Numbered from the stretch's first letter, positions 25,593 through 32,656 are shown. The stretch: 32,925 nt of DNA from Oscillospiraceae bacterium (GCA_017513135.1 JAFWDH010000006.1:1-32925), one strand, 5' to 3'. The notes: generated from the letters alone by a model not told the origin. Numbers and translations are program-made.

Positions 25593-26044
25593 CAGCTGTT
25601 GCTCTCCGTTACCACGACCTTGATGTCGGCATTCACGCCGGTATAGATCTTGATCTTAGCGCCGTATGTTCCGAAAGTCTTTATGTCTGAGTCCAGCTCA
25701 ATCTTTCTCTTGTCGATGTCCACGTCATACTGCTCCTTGAGCGCGGCGGCGACTTCTTTTGAAGTAATGGATCCGAACAGTCTTCCTGCCGATCCCGCCT
25801 TGGACTCGATCTTCACCGAATTGCCGTTTATGACTGCGGCTATCTGCTTCGCGTTCTCCAGCTCAACAGCCTTGTGATGCTCTATGGCTTCGTTCTTGCT
25901 CTTGATCGTGTTCATCGCCGCGGAATCCGCCACTATGGCAAGCCCTCTGGGAAGAAGGTAGTTCCTTGCATATCCGTCGGATACGTTTACCAGTTCATCC
26001 TTCTTGCCGGTACCTTTGATGTCCTGTTTGAGTACGACTTTCAT
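25592..26044 (-). CDS. rplI: 50S ribosomal protein L9
   Basis: 150 residues, standard length. The N-terminal domain has the family signature GTGKKDELVNVSDGYARNYLLPRGLA, followed by the long linker helix and the C-terminal domain ending KVVVTESNS. AGGAGG precedes the ATG by 6 nt. It lies 41 nt after the RNase J gene; the usual upstream neighbour in many Firmicutes, a GdpP-type phosphodiesterase, is absent here. Confidence 0.97.
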   Translation of the reverse strand: MKVVLKQDIKGTGKKDELVNVSDGYARNYLLPRGLAIVADSAAMNTIKSKNEAIEHHKAVELENAKQIAAVINGNSVKIESKAGSAGRLFGSITSKEVAAALKEQYDVDIDKRKIELDSDIKTFGTYGAKIKIYTGVNADIKVVVTESNS

Positions 26045-26085
26045 GCGGTCCTCCTGTATATAAAGTAATTTTTTTATTTATTCTC

Positions 26086-28047
26086 TTACAGATCCATTAT
26101 AACGGGGATTATCATGGGGCTGTTCTTCGTTTTCTGATAGATGAACCTTCCGAGCTCAGACCTGATGATCTCCTGCACTTCGCTTCTCTTGAGTCTGCGC
26201 GAAGCTCTGAGATCTTCCATGACCTCTGCGGTCTTTTCCCTGATCTCATTGATCAGCTTCTCGGAATCCCTTACATATACGAAGCCTCTGGAAATGATCT
26301 CGGGGCTGGTCAACAGCTCTCCGCTGCGGCTGTCGAATCCGCACACTACCACTACGAGCCCGTCGCTGGAGAGATGCTTTCTCTCCCTGAGCACGGCTGC
26401 TCCGACATCTCCGACACCGTATCCGTCGACCAGCACGCGCCCGCTCTCGACCGTACCGTTGAAACTGAATTTGCCGTGACTGAACTCGACTACTTTTCCG
26501 ATCTCGGAGAGTATCACGTTCCTCCGTGGTATTCCCATGGAGACGGCGGTAGACATGTTCTTGAGAAGATGCTTGTACTCTCCGTGTACCGGGAAGAAGT
26601 ATTTCGGCTTGACCAGCGATATCAGCAGCTTTATCTCATTCTGACATGCGTGTCCCGATGCATGGACCTCGTACATCGATTCATAGATCACATCGCTTCC
26701 CAGCTTGAGCAGCGAATTAATGACCCTGGTGACCGTCTTCTCGTTTCCGGGTATCGGGGTCGCCGATATGATGATGAAGTCCTTTGATGTTATCTTAATC
26801 TGTCTGTGCTCTCCGGAAGCCATCCTTGACAGCGCGGACATGGGTTCTCCCTGGCTTCCGGTGGTGATTATGACCATGTCTTCGGGGCGGTACGACTTTA
26901 CGGAATCTATGTCGACGAAAGTCTCTTCCTTGTACTTCAGATAACCAAGATCCTGCGCTATCTGCACGTTGTTGAGCATGCTCCTGCCTGAGAGAGCTAT
27001 CTTTCTGCCGTGATTCTCGGCAAAATCGATGATCTGCTGGATGCGCTGTATGTTGGAGGAGAATGTTGCAATTATCACCCTCTTCCCGTCAGCCCTGCTA
27101 AACAGCGATTCGAACGAAGATCCCACATGGCTCTCGGACAGGCTGTTCCCGGAATGCTCGGCATTGGTGGAATCGCACAGAAGAGCCAGTACGCCCTTTT
27201 CACCGTACTCGGCGAACCTGCTGAGGTCTGCGGTTTCCCCGAAGACGGGAGTGTAGTCTATCTTGAAGTCTCCCGAATGTATCAGCACTCCCGCGGGAGT
27301 CGTTATGGCAAGCGCTGCAGCGTCAGGTATCGAGTGGTTCACCCTGATGAATTCGATGCTGAAACATCCCAGCGTTACCGTGTCGCCGGTATGTACCGTA
27401 TTGAGATTCGCGACTGAAAGGAGCCCCGTCTCACTGAGCTTCGCCTCTATCAGTCCTATGGTCAGAGGTGTGGCGTAGATCGGCAGATGGAACTGCTGGA
27501 GAAGATAAGGGATCCCTCCGATATGATCCTCATGTCCGTGAGTCACTATCAGTCCCCTGAGCTTGTCCTTTATGGATTCAAGGTAAGTGAAATCAGGTAT
27601 GACAGTGTCCACACCGAGAAGATCGTCGTCAGGGAACGTCATCCCGCAGTCCACTATGACGGCATCATCATCGCAGACGAACAGGGTCATGTTCTTTCCT
27701 ATCTCCTCAAGCCCTCCGAGTGAGATGACCTGCAATGCGGAATCGGACTGTATCTTTTTCTGCTTTGATCCCGCCTCTTTTTTCGATGCTGCGGCTGTGC
27801 CGCTCTTCTTTGCTGTCGTTTTCTTTTTTCCGGCAGAGCTGTTTTTCTCTGCAGCAGACACGGTTTCGGCCGCGCTGACATCCTTCTTTTTCGCTGATGT
27901 CTTCCCTGTTCCTGATGTTTTCTTTTTCACATCTGAAGAGGAACTGCTTTTACCGGCATCTGCTTTTTTTCTTGAAGCGGTCTTCTTTCCCTTTTCGGGG
28001 GCCGAAGCTTCTTCGGAAAGTGTTATCTTATCGTAAGTTTTCGGCAA
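26086..28047 (-). CDS. rnj: Ribonuclease J with lysine-rich N-terminal tail
   Basis: 653-residue metallo-beta-lactamase/beta-CASP ribonuclease with 5' exonuclease and endonuclease activity in mRNA turnover and rRNA processing. The catalytic zinc motif HGHEDH is at 170-175. Further ligands lie in NHSIPDAAALAI, LIHSGDFKID and VHASGHAC, followed by the RNase J C-terminal domain. Ahead of the enzyme (which starts near residue 104) is a low-complexity tail rich in Lys, Ser, Ala and Thr, with 26 lysines in the first 100 residues. The start is TTG at 28047 with AGGAGA 7 nt upstream. First gene of a six-gene operon. Confidence 0.93.
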   Translation of the reverse strand: MPKTYDKITLSEEASAPEKGKKTASRKKADAGKSSSSSDVKKKTSGTGKTSAKKKDVSAAETVSAAEKNSSAGKKKTTAKKSGTAAASKKEAGSKQKKIQSDSALQVISLGGLEEIGKNMTLFVCDDDAVIVDCGMTFPDDDLLGVDTVIPDFTYLESIKDKLRGLIVTHGHEDHIGGIPYLLQQFHLPIYATPLTIGLIEAKLSETGLLSVANLNTVHTGDTVTLGCFSIEFIRVNHSIPDAAALAITTPAGVLIHSGDFKIDYTPVFGETADLSRFAEYGEKGVLALLCDSTNAEHSGNSLSESHVGSSFESLFSRADGKRVIIATFSSNIQRIQQIIDFAENHGRKIALSGRSMLNNVQIAQDLGYLKYKEETFVDIDSVKSYRPEDMVIITTGSQGEPMSALSRMASGEHRQIKITSKDFIIISATPIPGNEKTVTRVINSLLKLGSDVIYESMYEVHASGHACQNEIKLLISLVKPKYFFPVHGEYKHLLKNMSTAVSMGIPRRNVILSEIGKVVEFSHGKFSFNGTVESGRVLVDGYGVGDVGAAVLRERKHLSSDGLVVVVCGFDSRSGELLTSPEIISRGFVYVRDSEKLINEIREKTAEVMEDLRASRRLKRSEVQEIIRSELGRFIYQKTKNSPMIIPVIMDL

Positions 28048-28131
28048 ATTAATATCTCCTGAGAAATAATATATAATTAATAAATGGTATTCCTAATAAA
28101 TAAAATATGAGTCTATCTGACGGGTATTCTT

Positions 28132-28137
28132 TATAAT
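28132..28137 (+). promoter_or_regulatory. Possible -10 element facing rnhA
   Basis: TATAAT on the plus strand, interleaved with the opposing -10 of the RNase J operon so that both read from one palindromic TATAATTATA. No good -35 is visible, so this is tentative. Confidence 0.35.
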
Positions 28138-28165
28138 TATAGCATCTGATCTGGCAGCCCGTCAT
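28136..28165 (-). promoter_or_regulatory. Promoter of the RNase J-ftsH operon
   Basis: Minus-strand TGC-TATAAT (28136-28144), extended -10, with ATGACG (28160-28165) as -35 at 18 bp. The leader is about 80 nt and very AT-rich. The -10 overlaps a TATAAT on the opposite strand (28132-28137). Confidence 0.68.
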
Positions 28166-28211
28166 TTCTTTTATTGACAGAATGGCCCGTTCAGGTGCGG
28201 AAAGAGACAGC

Positions 28212-28646
28212 ATGAAAAAGGTAACCGTTTATACAGACGGGGCGTGTTCCGGAAATCCGGGGCCGGGAGGATGGTGTGCTATCCTGATATACAACGGAAC
28301 TGAAAAGGTCCTCAGCGGAGGAAAGAAGCTCACCACAAACAACGAGATGGAGCTGACCGCTGTCGTTCAGGCGCTTGGCGCCCTTAAGGAAAAGTGCGAA
28401 GTGGAGCTTTACTCAGATTCTCTTTATGTCGTTAATGCAGTCAATAAGGGCTGGATAAACAACTGGAGAAAAAACGGATGGAAAAACTCAAAGAAGGAGA
28501 TCCTTCCCAATCTGGAGCTCTGGCAGGCGTTCGATCCTCTTATCAACACTCATAAAGTCACATTTATCTGGGTAAAGGGACACGCGCAGAACGAGTACAA
28601 CGAGAGATGTGACAGGATCGCGGTCGCGGAGCGTGACAAGGCCTGA
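28212..28646 (+). CDS. rnhA: Ribonuclease HI
   Basis: 144-residue enzyme that cleaves the RNA strand of RNA/DNA hybrids. The four catalytic acids are visible: Asp9 (YTDGACSGNPGPGG), Glu47 (NNEMELTA), Asp69 (YSDSLYV) and Asp134 (ERCDRIA), plus the active-site loop His124 (KGHAQNE). No N-terminal hybrid-binding domain is present. The ATG at 28212 has GGAAAGAG upstream; an in-frame ATG ten codons earlier has no ribosome binding site. It is transcribed away from the RNase J operon. Confidence 0.96.
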   Translation: MKKVTVYTDGACSGNPGPGGWCAILIYNGTEKVLSGGKKLTTNNEMELTAVVQALGALKEKCEVELYSDSLYVVNAVNKGWINNWRKNGWKNSKKEILPNLELWQAFDPLINTHKVTFIWVKGHAQNEYNERCDRIAVAERDKA

Positions 28647-28664
28647 TGCTCACCTTTTCAGCGT

Positions 28665-28693
28665 TTGCCACACCAGATAGCATGTGTTAAGAT
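28665..28693 (+). promoter_or_regulatory. Promoter of glnS
   Basis: TTGCCA (28665-28670), 17-bp spacer, TAAGAT (28688-28693) in the rnhA-glnS gap. The predicted leader is about 20 nt, too short for a T-box. Confidence 0.7.
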
Positions 28694-28721
28694 ATTGTGA
28701 GACTAAATGGAGAGAAGGAAA

Positions 28722-30383
28722 ATGGAAGAGAATTACACTAACTTTCTGCACGAGATCATCGACGAAGACCTCGAATCCGGATATTACAAGGAGATACACA
28801 CCCGCTTCCCTCCCGAACCCAACGGCTATATCCATATAGGAAGCGCCAAAGCCATATGGATCAACTGGATGACCGCTCACAAATACGGCGGCCTGTTCAA
28901 CCTCAGGTTCGACGACACCAACCCCGTCCGTGAAGGTGACGAATATGTCAACTCCATCATCGAGGATATGGAGTGGCTTGGATGCGATCCCAACGGCGGT
29001 ATCTTCTACGGTTCCGATTACTTTGACAGGTGCTATGAGCTTGCCGAGAAACTAATCATGGACGGCAAGGCATACGTCGACGACCTCTCCGCCGATGAGA
29101 TGAGGGAATACCGCGGCTCTCTTACTGAGCCCGGAAAGGAAAGCCCTTACAGGAACAGGAGCGTCGAGGAGAACCTGGATCTGTTCAGGAGAATGAGGGA
29201 CGGTGAGTTTCCCAACGGAAGCAAGACTCTCAGAGCCAAGATAGATATGGCCAGCCCCAATATGAACATGAGGGATCCTGCCATTTACAGAATAATCCAT
29301 GTTCCCCATCAGAGACAGGGAGACAAGTGGTGCATCTATCCTCTTTATGACTTTGCCCACCCCATCCAGGACGCTATGGAAGGGATCACCCACTCAATGT
29401 GCTCGATCGAGTTCGAGAACCACCGCCCGCTGTACGAGTGGGTCATCGACAATACCGGCACCCCTGATCCCAAGCCGAAACAGAGAGAGTTCGCAAGGCT
29501 CAACGTCACCTATACCGTCATGAGCAAGCGTTATCTCCGCGAACTCGTTGAGACTGGAGTCGTTGACGGATGGGACGATCCCCGTATGCCCACCATAAGC
29601 GGTCTGAGGAGAAGGGGCTATACCCCGTCCTCCATTCTCACATTCGTTGAGACCGCAGGTGTCGCCAAGACCGACAGCCTTGTCGACATAGGGCTGCTTG
29701 AGCACTGCATCAGGGATGAGCTCAACAATGACGCCCTCAGGCGCATGGCCGTGCTTGATCCCGTCAAGCTCACTATAACCAACTATCCGGAAGACAGTAC
29801 CGAATACTTTGATATCGCAAACCATCCCGCAAAGCCGGAGCTAGGGACCAGAAAGGTCTCATTCTCCAACTCGCTTTACATAGAGCGTGCAGACTTCATG
29901 GAAGAACCGGTGCCGAAATACCACAGACTCTATCCCGGAAATGAAGTCAGGCTCATGGGTGCTTATATCGTCAAGTGCACCGGACTGGTCAAGGATGAAA
30001 ACGGCGATGTGACCGAGATCCTCTGCACTGCCGATCTCGAAACAGGCGGAAAGAATCCTGCGGACGGCAGAAAGATCAAGGGCACCATACACTGGGTCAA
30101 TGCAAAAGACTGTATCTCCTCAAAGGCCAGGCTGTATGACAGGCTGTTCACGATAGAAAACCTCAACAATATGCCGGAAGGCAAATCCTACGGAGATTTC
30201 CTTAACCCGGATTCAGTCAAAGAGATGCCAGATGTCAAACTGGAAGCTTCTGTCGGCACTGATACCGGCGTCGAAAGATACCAGTTCGTGAGGAACGGAT
30301 ACTTCATCAGAGACTGCCACGACAGCGGAGTGTTCAACAACATCGTGAACCTCAAGGACAGTTGGGCAAAGGAAAACAAATGA
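28722..30383 (+). CDS. glnS: Glutaminyl-tRNA synthetase
   Basis: 553-residue class I synthetase that charges tRNA-Gln. The ATP-binding signature is PEPNGYIHIGSAKA (31-44), with HIGS instead of HIGH, and the second signature is VMSKR (266-270). The block YDFAHPIQDAMEGITHSMCSIEFE is typical of GlnRS rather than GluRS. The beta-barrel anticodon-binding domains follow. The start at 28722 is preferred because GGAGAG lies 7 nt before it; another ATG five codons upstream falls within that site. Confidence 0.96.
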   Translation: MEENYTNFLHEIIDEDLESGYYKEIHTRFPPEPNGYIHIGSAKAIWINWMTAHKYGGLFNLRFDDTNPVREGDEYVNSIIEDMEWLGCDPNGGIFYGSDYFDRCYELAEKLIMDGKAYVDDLSADEMREYRGSLTEPGKESPYRNRSVEENLDLFRRMRDGEFPNGSKTLRAKIDMASPNMNMRDPAIYRIIHVPHQRQGDKWCIYPLYDFAHPIQDAMEGITHSMCSIEFENHRPLYEWVIDNTGTPDPKPKQREFARLNVTYTVMSKRYLRELVETGVVDGWDDPRMPTISGLRRRGYTPSSILTFVETAGVAKTDSLVDIGLLEHCIRDELNNDALRRMAVLDPVKLTITNYPEDSTEYFDIANHPAKPELGTRKVSFSNSLYIERADFMEEPVPKYHRLYPGNEVRLMGAYIVKCTGLVKDENGDVTEILCTADLETGGKNPADGRKIKGTIHWVNAKDCISSKARLYDRLFTIENLNNMPEGKSYGDFLNPDSVKEMPDVKLEASVGTDTGVERYQFVRNGYFIRDCHDSGVFNNIVNLKDSWAKENK

Positions 30384-30433
30384 CCGGGACCGGCGTCTGA
30401 AGCAGGACGTTCAAGGCAGGTACACAAGAAAAC

Positions 30434-30492
30434 ATGCTCCCTTCCATGCAGACAGGACATATGTTCCGTGCTGCCGGGAAGGGAGCATTTTC
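30434..30492 (+). terminator. Long hairpin downstream of glnS, probable terminator
   Basis: ATGCTCCCTTCC (30434-30445) and GGAAGGGAGCAT (30477-30488) form a perfect 12-bp stem. The 31-nt loop contains further partial pairing (GCAG/CTGC). A TTTT follows directly. It is longer than a standard terminator, so a processed small RNA is an alternative. Confidence 0.65.
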
Positions 30493-30558
30493 AATCCGCA
30501 GATGTCTGTTTTTCCGCATTTATCCATTCACGGATACCGTCAGTATCTTCCCTTTCGC

Positions 30559-30567
30559 TGTTATGAT
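30559..30567 (+). promoter_or_regulatory. Possible extended -10 before the micro-ORF
   Basis: TGT-TATGAT in the glnS-malQ gap. No recognisable -35 at the right distance. If used, the transcript would carry the hairpin at 30598-30650 and the 17-codon ORF. Confidence 0.35.
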
Positions 30568-30597
30568 GGATAATTATCTAAACAGTAAAAAAAGCAT

Positions 30598-30697
30598 TTG
30601 CGGCAGCGTAAGCATTCAGACTCGGAAAGTTTCTTGTATCTTACCCGCAACCGCATCAGTGGAGGTCAAATAATGGCATATGGAAGAGTATATGCGG
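30598..30697 (+). promoter_or_regulatory. Structured region with mutually exclusive pairings
   Basis: TTGCGG (30598-30603) and GTAAG (30608-30612) pair with CTTAC (30640-30644) and CCGCAA (30645-30650). A second copy of the right arm, CCGCAT (30651-30656), pairs with ATGCGG (30692-30697), enclosing the GGAGGT and ATG of the micro-ORF. CCGCA of the second copy could also pair with the first TGCGG. On the other strand the first hairpin is followed, after 4 nt, by seven Ts, so it may instead be a leftward terminator. Confidence 0.4.
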
Positions 30698-30726
30698 ATA
30701 ACAAGATCAATCAGCTGAATATTTAG
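30673..30726 (+). CDS. 17-residue micro-ORF with perfect ribosome binding site
   Basis: MAYGRVYADNKINQLNI, ATG at 30673, TAG at 30724-30726. GGAGGT (30661-30666) stands 6 nt before the ATG, the best ribosome binding site in the window. A rho-independent terminator follows 21 nt after the stop, and a structured region precedes it. The peptide is polar, with no membrane segment, and I recognise no family. It could be a leader peptide, a secreted or regulatory micropeptide, or chance. Confidence 0.4.
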   Translation: MAYGRVYADNKINQLNI

Positions 30727-30747
30727 AAATACTATTCCGAAAAGATC

Positions 30748-30779
30748 AGACCGGCACCTTATGGTACCGGTCTTTTCGT
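30748..30779. terminator. Bidirectional terminator between micro-ORF and malQ
   Basis: AGACCGG-C-ACC (30748-30758) pairs with GGT-A-CCGGTCT (30763-30773), one C/A mismatch, 4-nt loop. Rightward it is followed by TTTTCGTTT, and leftward by GATCTTTTC. It lies 6 nt from the malQ stop and so also serves malQ. Confidence 0.8.
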
Positions 30780-30784
30780 TTATC

Positions 30785-32260
30785 TCAGTTCCTGTCATAT
30801 TCGCTGACAAGTGCCAGTATCCTGTCTGAAAGACGATCAGTCAGACAATCGGAGGTGATCCTCCACCTCCAGTTTCCTTCCTCCACTCCGGGAGTATTTG
30901 TCCTGGACTCGCTTCCGGTCTCAAGAAGATCCTGCATCTGCACAATGAAGAATCTCGCCTTTGACGACATTCCGAGACGTATCAGACCGTCCGCGTCAGC
31001 TGTTAAGCCTTTTCCCTTTACATACTTTTTGAGGAATTTCCTTGAATCATCATCAAGGGAATCCAGCCACGGACATACCGGATCATTGTCATGAGTTCCG
31101 GTATAGCATATACAATTCACATTATATGATTCCGGGAGATAATCACTTTCACCTTCCGGATCAAATGCAAACTCAAGGACTTTCATTCCGGGCAGGTTGC
31201 TGTCCTTGAGAAGTTCTTTTACCGATGGAGTAAGAAGACCTAAGTCTTCCGCAATAAGCTTCATTGAGCCTGCTGCCTCTTTAAGAAACTTTATGAATCC
31301 GATCCCTGGACCTTTTTTCCACGCTCCGTTTATTGCGGTTTCCTCATCTGCCGGGATCACCCAGTAGGAATCGAACCCTCTGAAATGGTCTATTCTAAGA
31401 TAATCATACAGGATCGATGCAGAAGCTACTCTCCTTCCCCACCAACCATACACACCGCTTTTCTGTTCATCCCATCTGTACAGGGGATTTCCCCATAGCT
31501 GCCCGGTCTCCGAGAAATAATCCGGAGGCACACCCGCAACTACAGTGGGATATCCCTTTTCATCAAGGCAAAACAGCTCACGGTTGCTCCATACGTCTGC
31601 GGAGTCCATAGAGACGTATATCGGCGCGTCGCCGACTACTTCTATCCCATTATGATGAGCGTATTCCAGAAGCCTTTTCCATTGCGAGAAAAACTTGTAC
31701 TGGCAGAAATAATGATGCCTTATCAGAGACTCATTTTCTGACATGAATGTCGATATCGCTGCCGTATCCCTGTCTCTGTATTCAGCAGGCCACTCGGTCC
31801 ACGCTACCATTCCGAAAGTGCGTTTTATTGCCATGTACAGAGCATAATCTTTCAGCCAGGGCGTTGAATCGACGAACTCTGAATAATCGTCTGAAGGGGC
31901 AGAAAAGAACCTGACCGCGGCTTTTTCCAGTATGCTGTATCTTGTTTCGTAAACTCTTCCGTACTCAACAAATCCGGGATCCCATCCTTCATCCGCTCCC
32001 ATGAGATCCTCATCAGTAAGGAGTCCTTCATCCCTGAGCACATCAAGATCTATGAAATAATCGTTTCCTGCAAACGCAGAGAAGCACTGATAAGGAGAAT
32101 CTCCGTAGCTTGTCGGTCCCAGAGGCAGCACCTGCCACAGACCGACTCCGCTTTTAGAAAGGAAATCGATGAATGAATATGCTTCTTTTCCGAGCGATCC
32201 GATACCGTACTTTGAAGGTATTGAATAAACAGGAAGGATTATGCCGAACTTTCGGTTCAT
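30785..32260 (-). CDS. malQ: 4-alpha-glucanotransferase (amylomaltase)
   Basis: 491-residue GH77 enzyme that transfers glucan chains between maltodextrins in glycogen/maltose metabolism. The three catalytic acids are visible: nucleophile Asp291 (LRIDHFRGFDSYW), acid/base Glu338 (LIAEDLGLLT) and Asp391 (YTGTHDNDP). The N-terminus has the family motif LPVYSIPSKYGIGSLG, and GPTSYGDSPYQCFSAFAGN follows. The ATG at 32260 has AGAGGT 7 nt upstream; a longer frame would start inside the upstream terminator region. It is a single-gene unit with a candidate CcpA site in its leader. Confidence 0.96.
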   Translation of the reverse strand: MNRKFGIILPVYSIPSKYGIGSLGKEAYSFIDFLSKSGVGLWQVLPLGPTSYGDSPYQCFSAFAGNDYFIDLDVLRDEGLLTDEDLMGADEGWDPGFVEYGRVYETRYSILEKAAVRFFSAPSDDYSEFVDSTPWLKDYALYMAIKRTFGMVAWTEWPAEYRDRDTAAISTFMSENESLIRHHYFCQYKFFSQWKRLLEYAHHNGIEVVGDAPIYVSMDSADVWSNRELFCLDEKGYPTVVAGVPPDYFSETGQLWGNPLYRWDEQKSGVYGWWGRRVASASILYDYLRIDHFRGFDSYWVIPADEETAINGAWKKGPGIGFIKFLKEAAGSMKLIAEDLGLLTPSVKELLKDSNLPGMKVLEFAFDPEGESDYLPESYNVNCICYTGTHDNDPVCPWLDSLDDDSRKFLKKYVKGKGLTADADGLIRLGMSSKARFFIVQMQDLLETGSESRTNTPGVEEGNWRWRITSDCLTDRLSDRILALVSEYDRN

Positions 32261-32273
32261 GAAATGACCTCTT

Positions 32274-32287
32274 TGTTTACGTTTACT
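32274..32287 (-). promoter_or_regulatory. Candidate CcpA (cre) site upstream of malQ
   Basis: Minus-strand AGTAAACGTAAACA fits the cre consensus TGWAANCGNTNWCA with two mismatches, including the central CG. It lies about 14 nt before the malQ ATG. A weak promoter (TTGGCG, 17 bp, TAAACG) would overlap it. Confidence 0.4.
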
Positions 32288-32295
32288 GTTAAATA

Positions 32296-32319
32296 AAAAC
32301 ACCGCCAAAGCGGTGTTTT
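32296..32319 (-). terminator. Terminator of the right tRNA cluster
   Basis: AAAACACCGC (32296-32305) and GCGGTGTTTT (32310-32319) form a perfect 10-bp stem with a 4-nt loop, one base after the CCA of tRNA-Thr. The leftward tail is TATTT. It would work in both directions. Confidence 0.9.
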
Positions 32320-32320
32320 A

Positions 32321-32396
32321 TGGAGCTGTTAGGCAGATTCGAACTGCCGACCTCGTCATTACCAATGACGTGCTCTGCCGACTGAGCTATAACAGC
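32321..32396 (-). tRNA. tRNA-Thr(GGT)
   Basis: 76-nt cloverleaf on the minus strand, acceptor GCTGTTA, anticodon loop TTGGTAA (anticodon GGT), encoded CCA. Last gene of the four-tRNA unit. Confidence 0.96.
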
Positions 32397-32399
32397 ATC

Positions 32400-32476
32400 T
32401 GGCGACCCGGATGGGGCTCGAACCCACGACCTCCAGCGTGACAGGCTGGCGTACTAACCAACTGTACTACCGGGCC
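32400..32476 (-). tRNA. tRNA-Asp(GTC), copy 2
   Basis: 77-nt cloverleaf with anticodon GTC and encoded CCA, identical to copy 1 at 14-90. The identity extends 2 bp beyond the gene on one side. Confidence 0.96.
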
Positions 32477-32479
32477 ATA

Positions 32480-32555
32480 TGGCAGGGGCAGAAGGACTTG
32501 AACCCTCGGCATTCGGTTTTGGAGACCGACGCTCTACCAACTGAGCTATACCCCT
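32480..32555 (-). tRNA. tRNA-Trp(CCA)
   Basis: 76-nt cloverleaf, acceptor AGGGGTA/TGCCCCT, anticodon loop CTCCAAA (anticodon CCA), discriminator G typical of tRNA-Trp, encoded CCA tail. Confidence 0.96.
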
Positions 32556-32561
32556 AAATTG

Positions 32562-32638
32562 TGGTGGGCCTTCAGGGACTCGAACCCCGGACCGACCGGT
32601 TATGAGCCGGCTGCTCTGACCAACTGAGCTAAAGGCCC
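32562..32638 (-). tRNA. tRNA with CAT anticodon, probably Ile2 (lysidine type)
   Basis: 77-nt cloverleaf, acceptor GGGCCTT, anticodon loop CTCATAA (anticodon CAT), encoded CCA. The start GGGCCTTTAGCTCAGTTGG closely resembles Bacillus tRNA-Ile(CAT), and the acceptor has C4:G69 and C5:G68, used by E. coli TilS to select its substrate. It is not an initiator (no C1:A72). Elongator Met remains possible. First gene of the unit. Confidence 0.9.
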
Positions 32639-32656
32639 TTATTGAACTGCCAAGAC

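Noticed and set aside
28647..28721. T-box leader for glnS
   Set aside because: The promoter leaves only about 20 nt of leader, and no T-box sequence or terminator/antiterminator pair is present.
30434..30673. 79-codon plus-strand open frame ending at the micro-ORF
   Set aside because: It begins inside the glnS terminator hairpin, has no ribosome binding site and shows no protein-like pattern. Its TAATG junction with the micro-ORF is probably chance.
30560..30782. 6S, SRP or tmRNA gene
   Set aside because: The ends do not pair as in 6S RNA, and the SRP tetraloop region and tmRNA tag-reading frame are absent.
30616..30810. 64-codon minus-strand frame overlapping the end of malQ
   Set aside because: It crosses the terminator and lacks a ribosome binding site.
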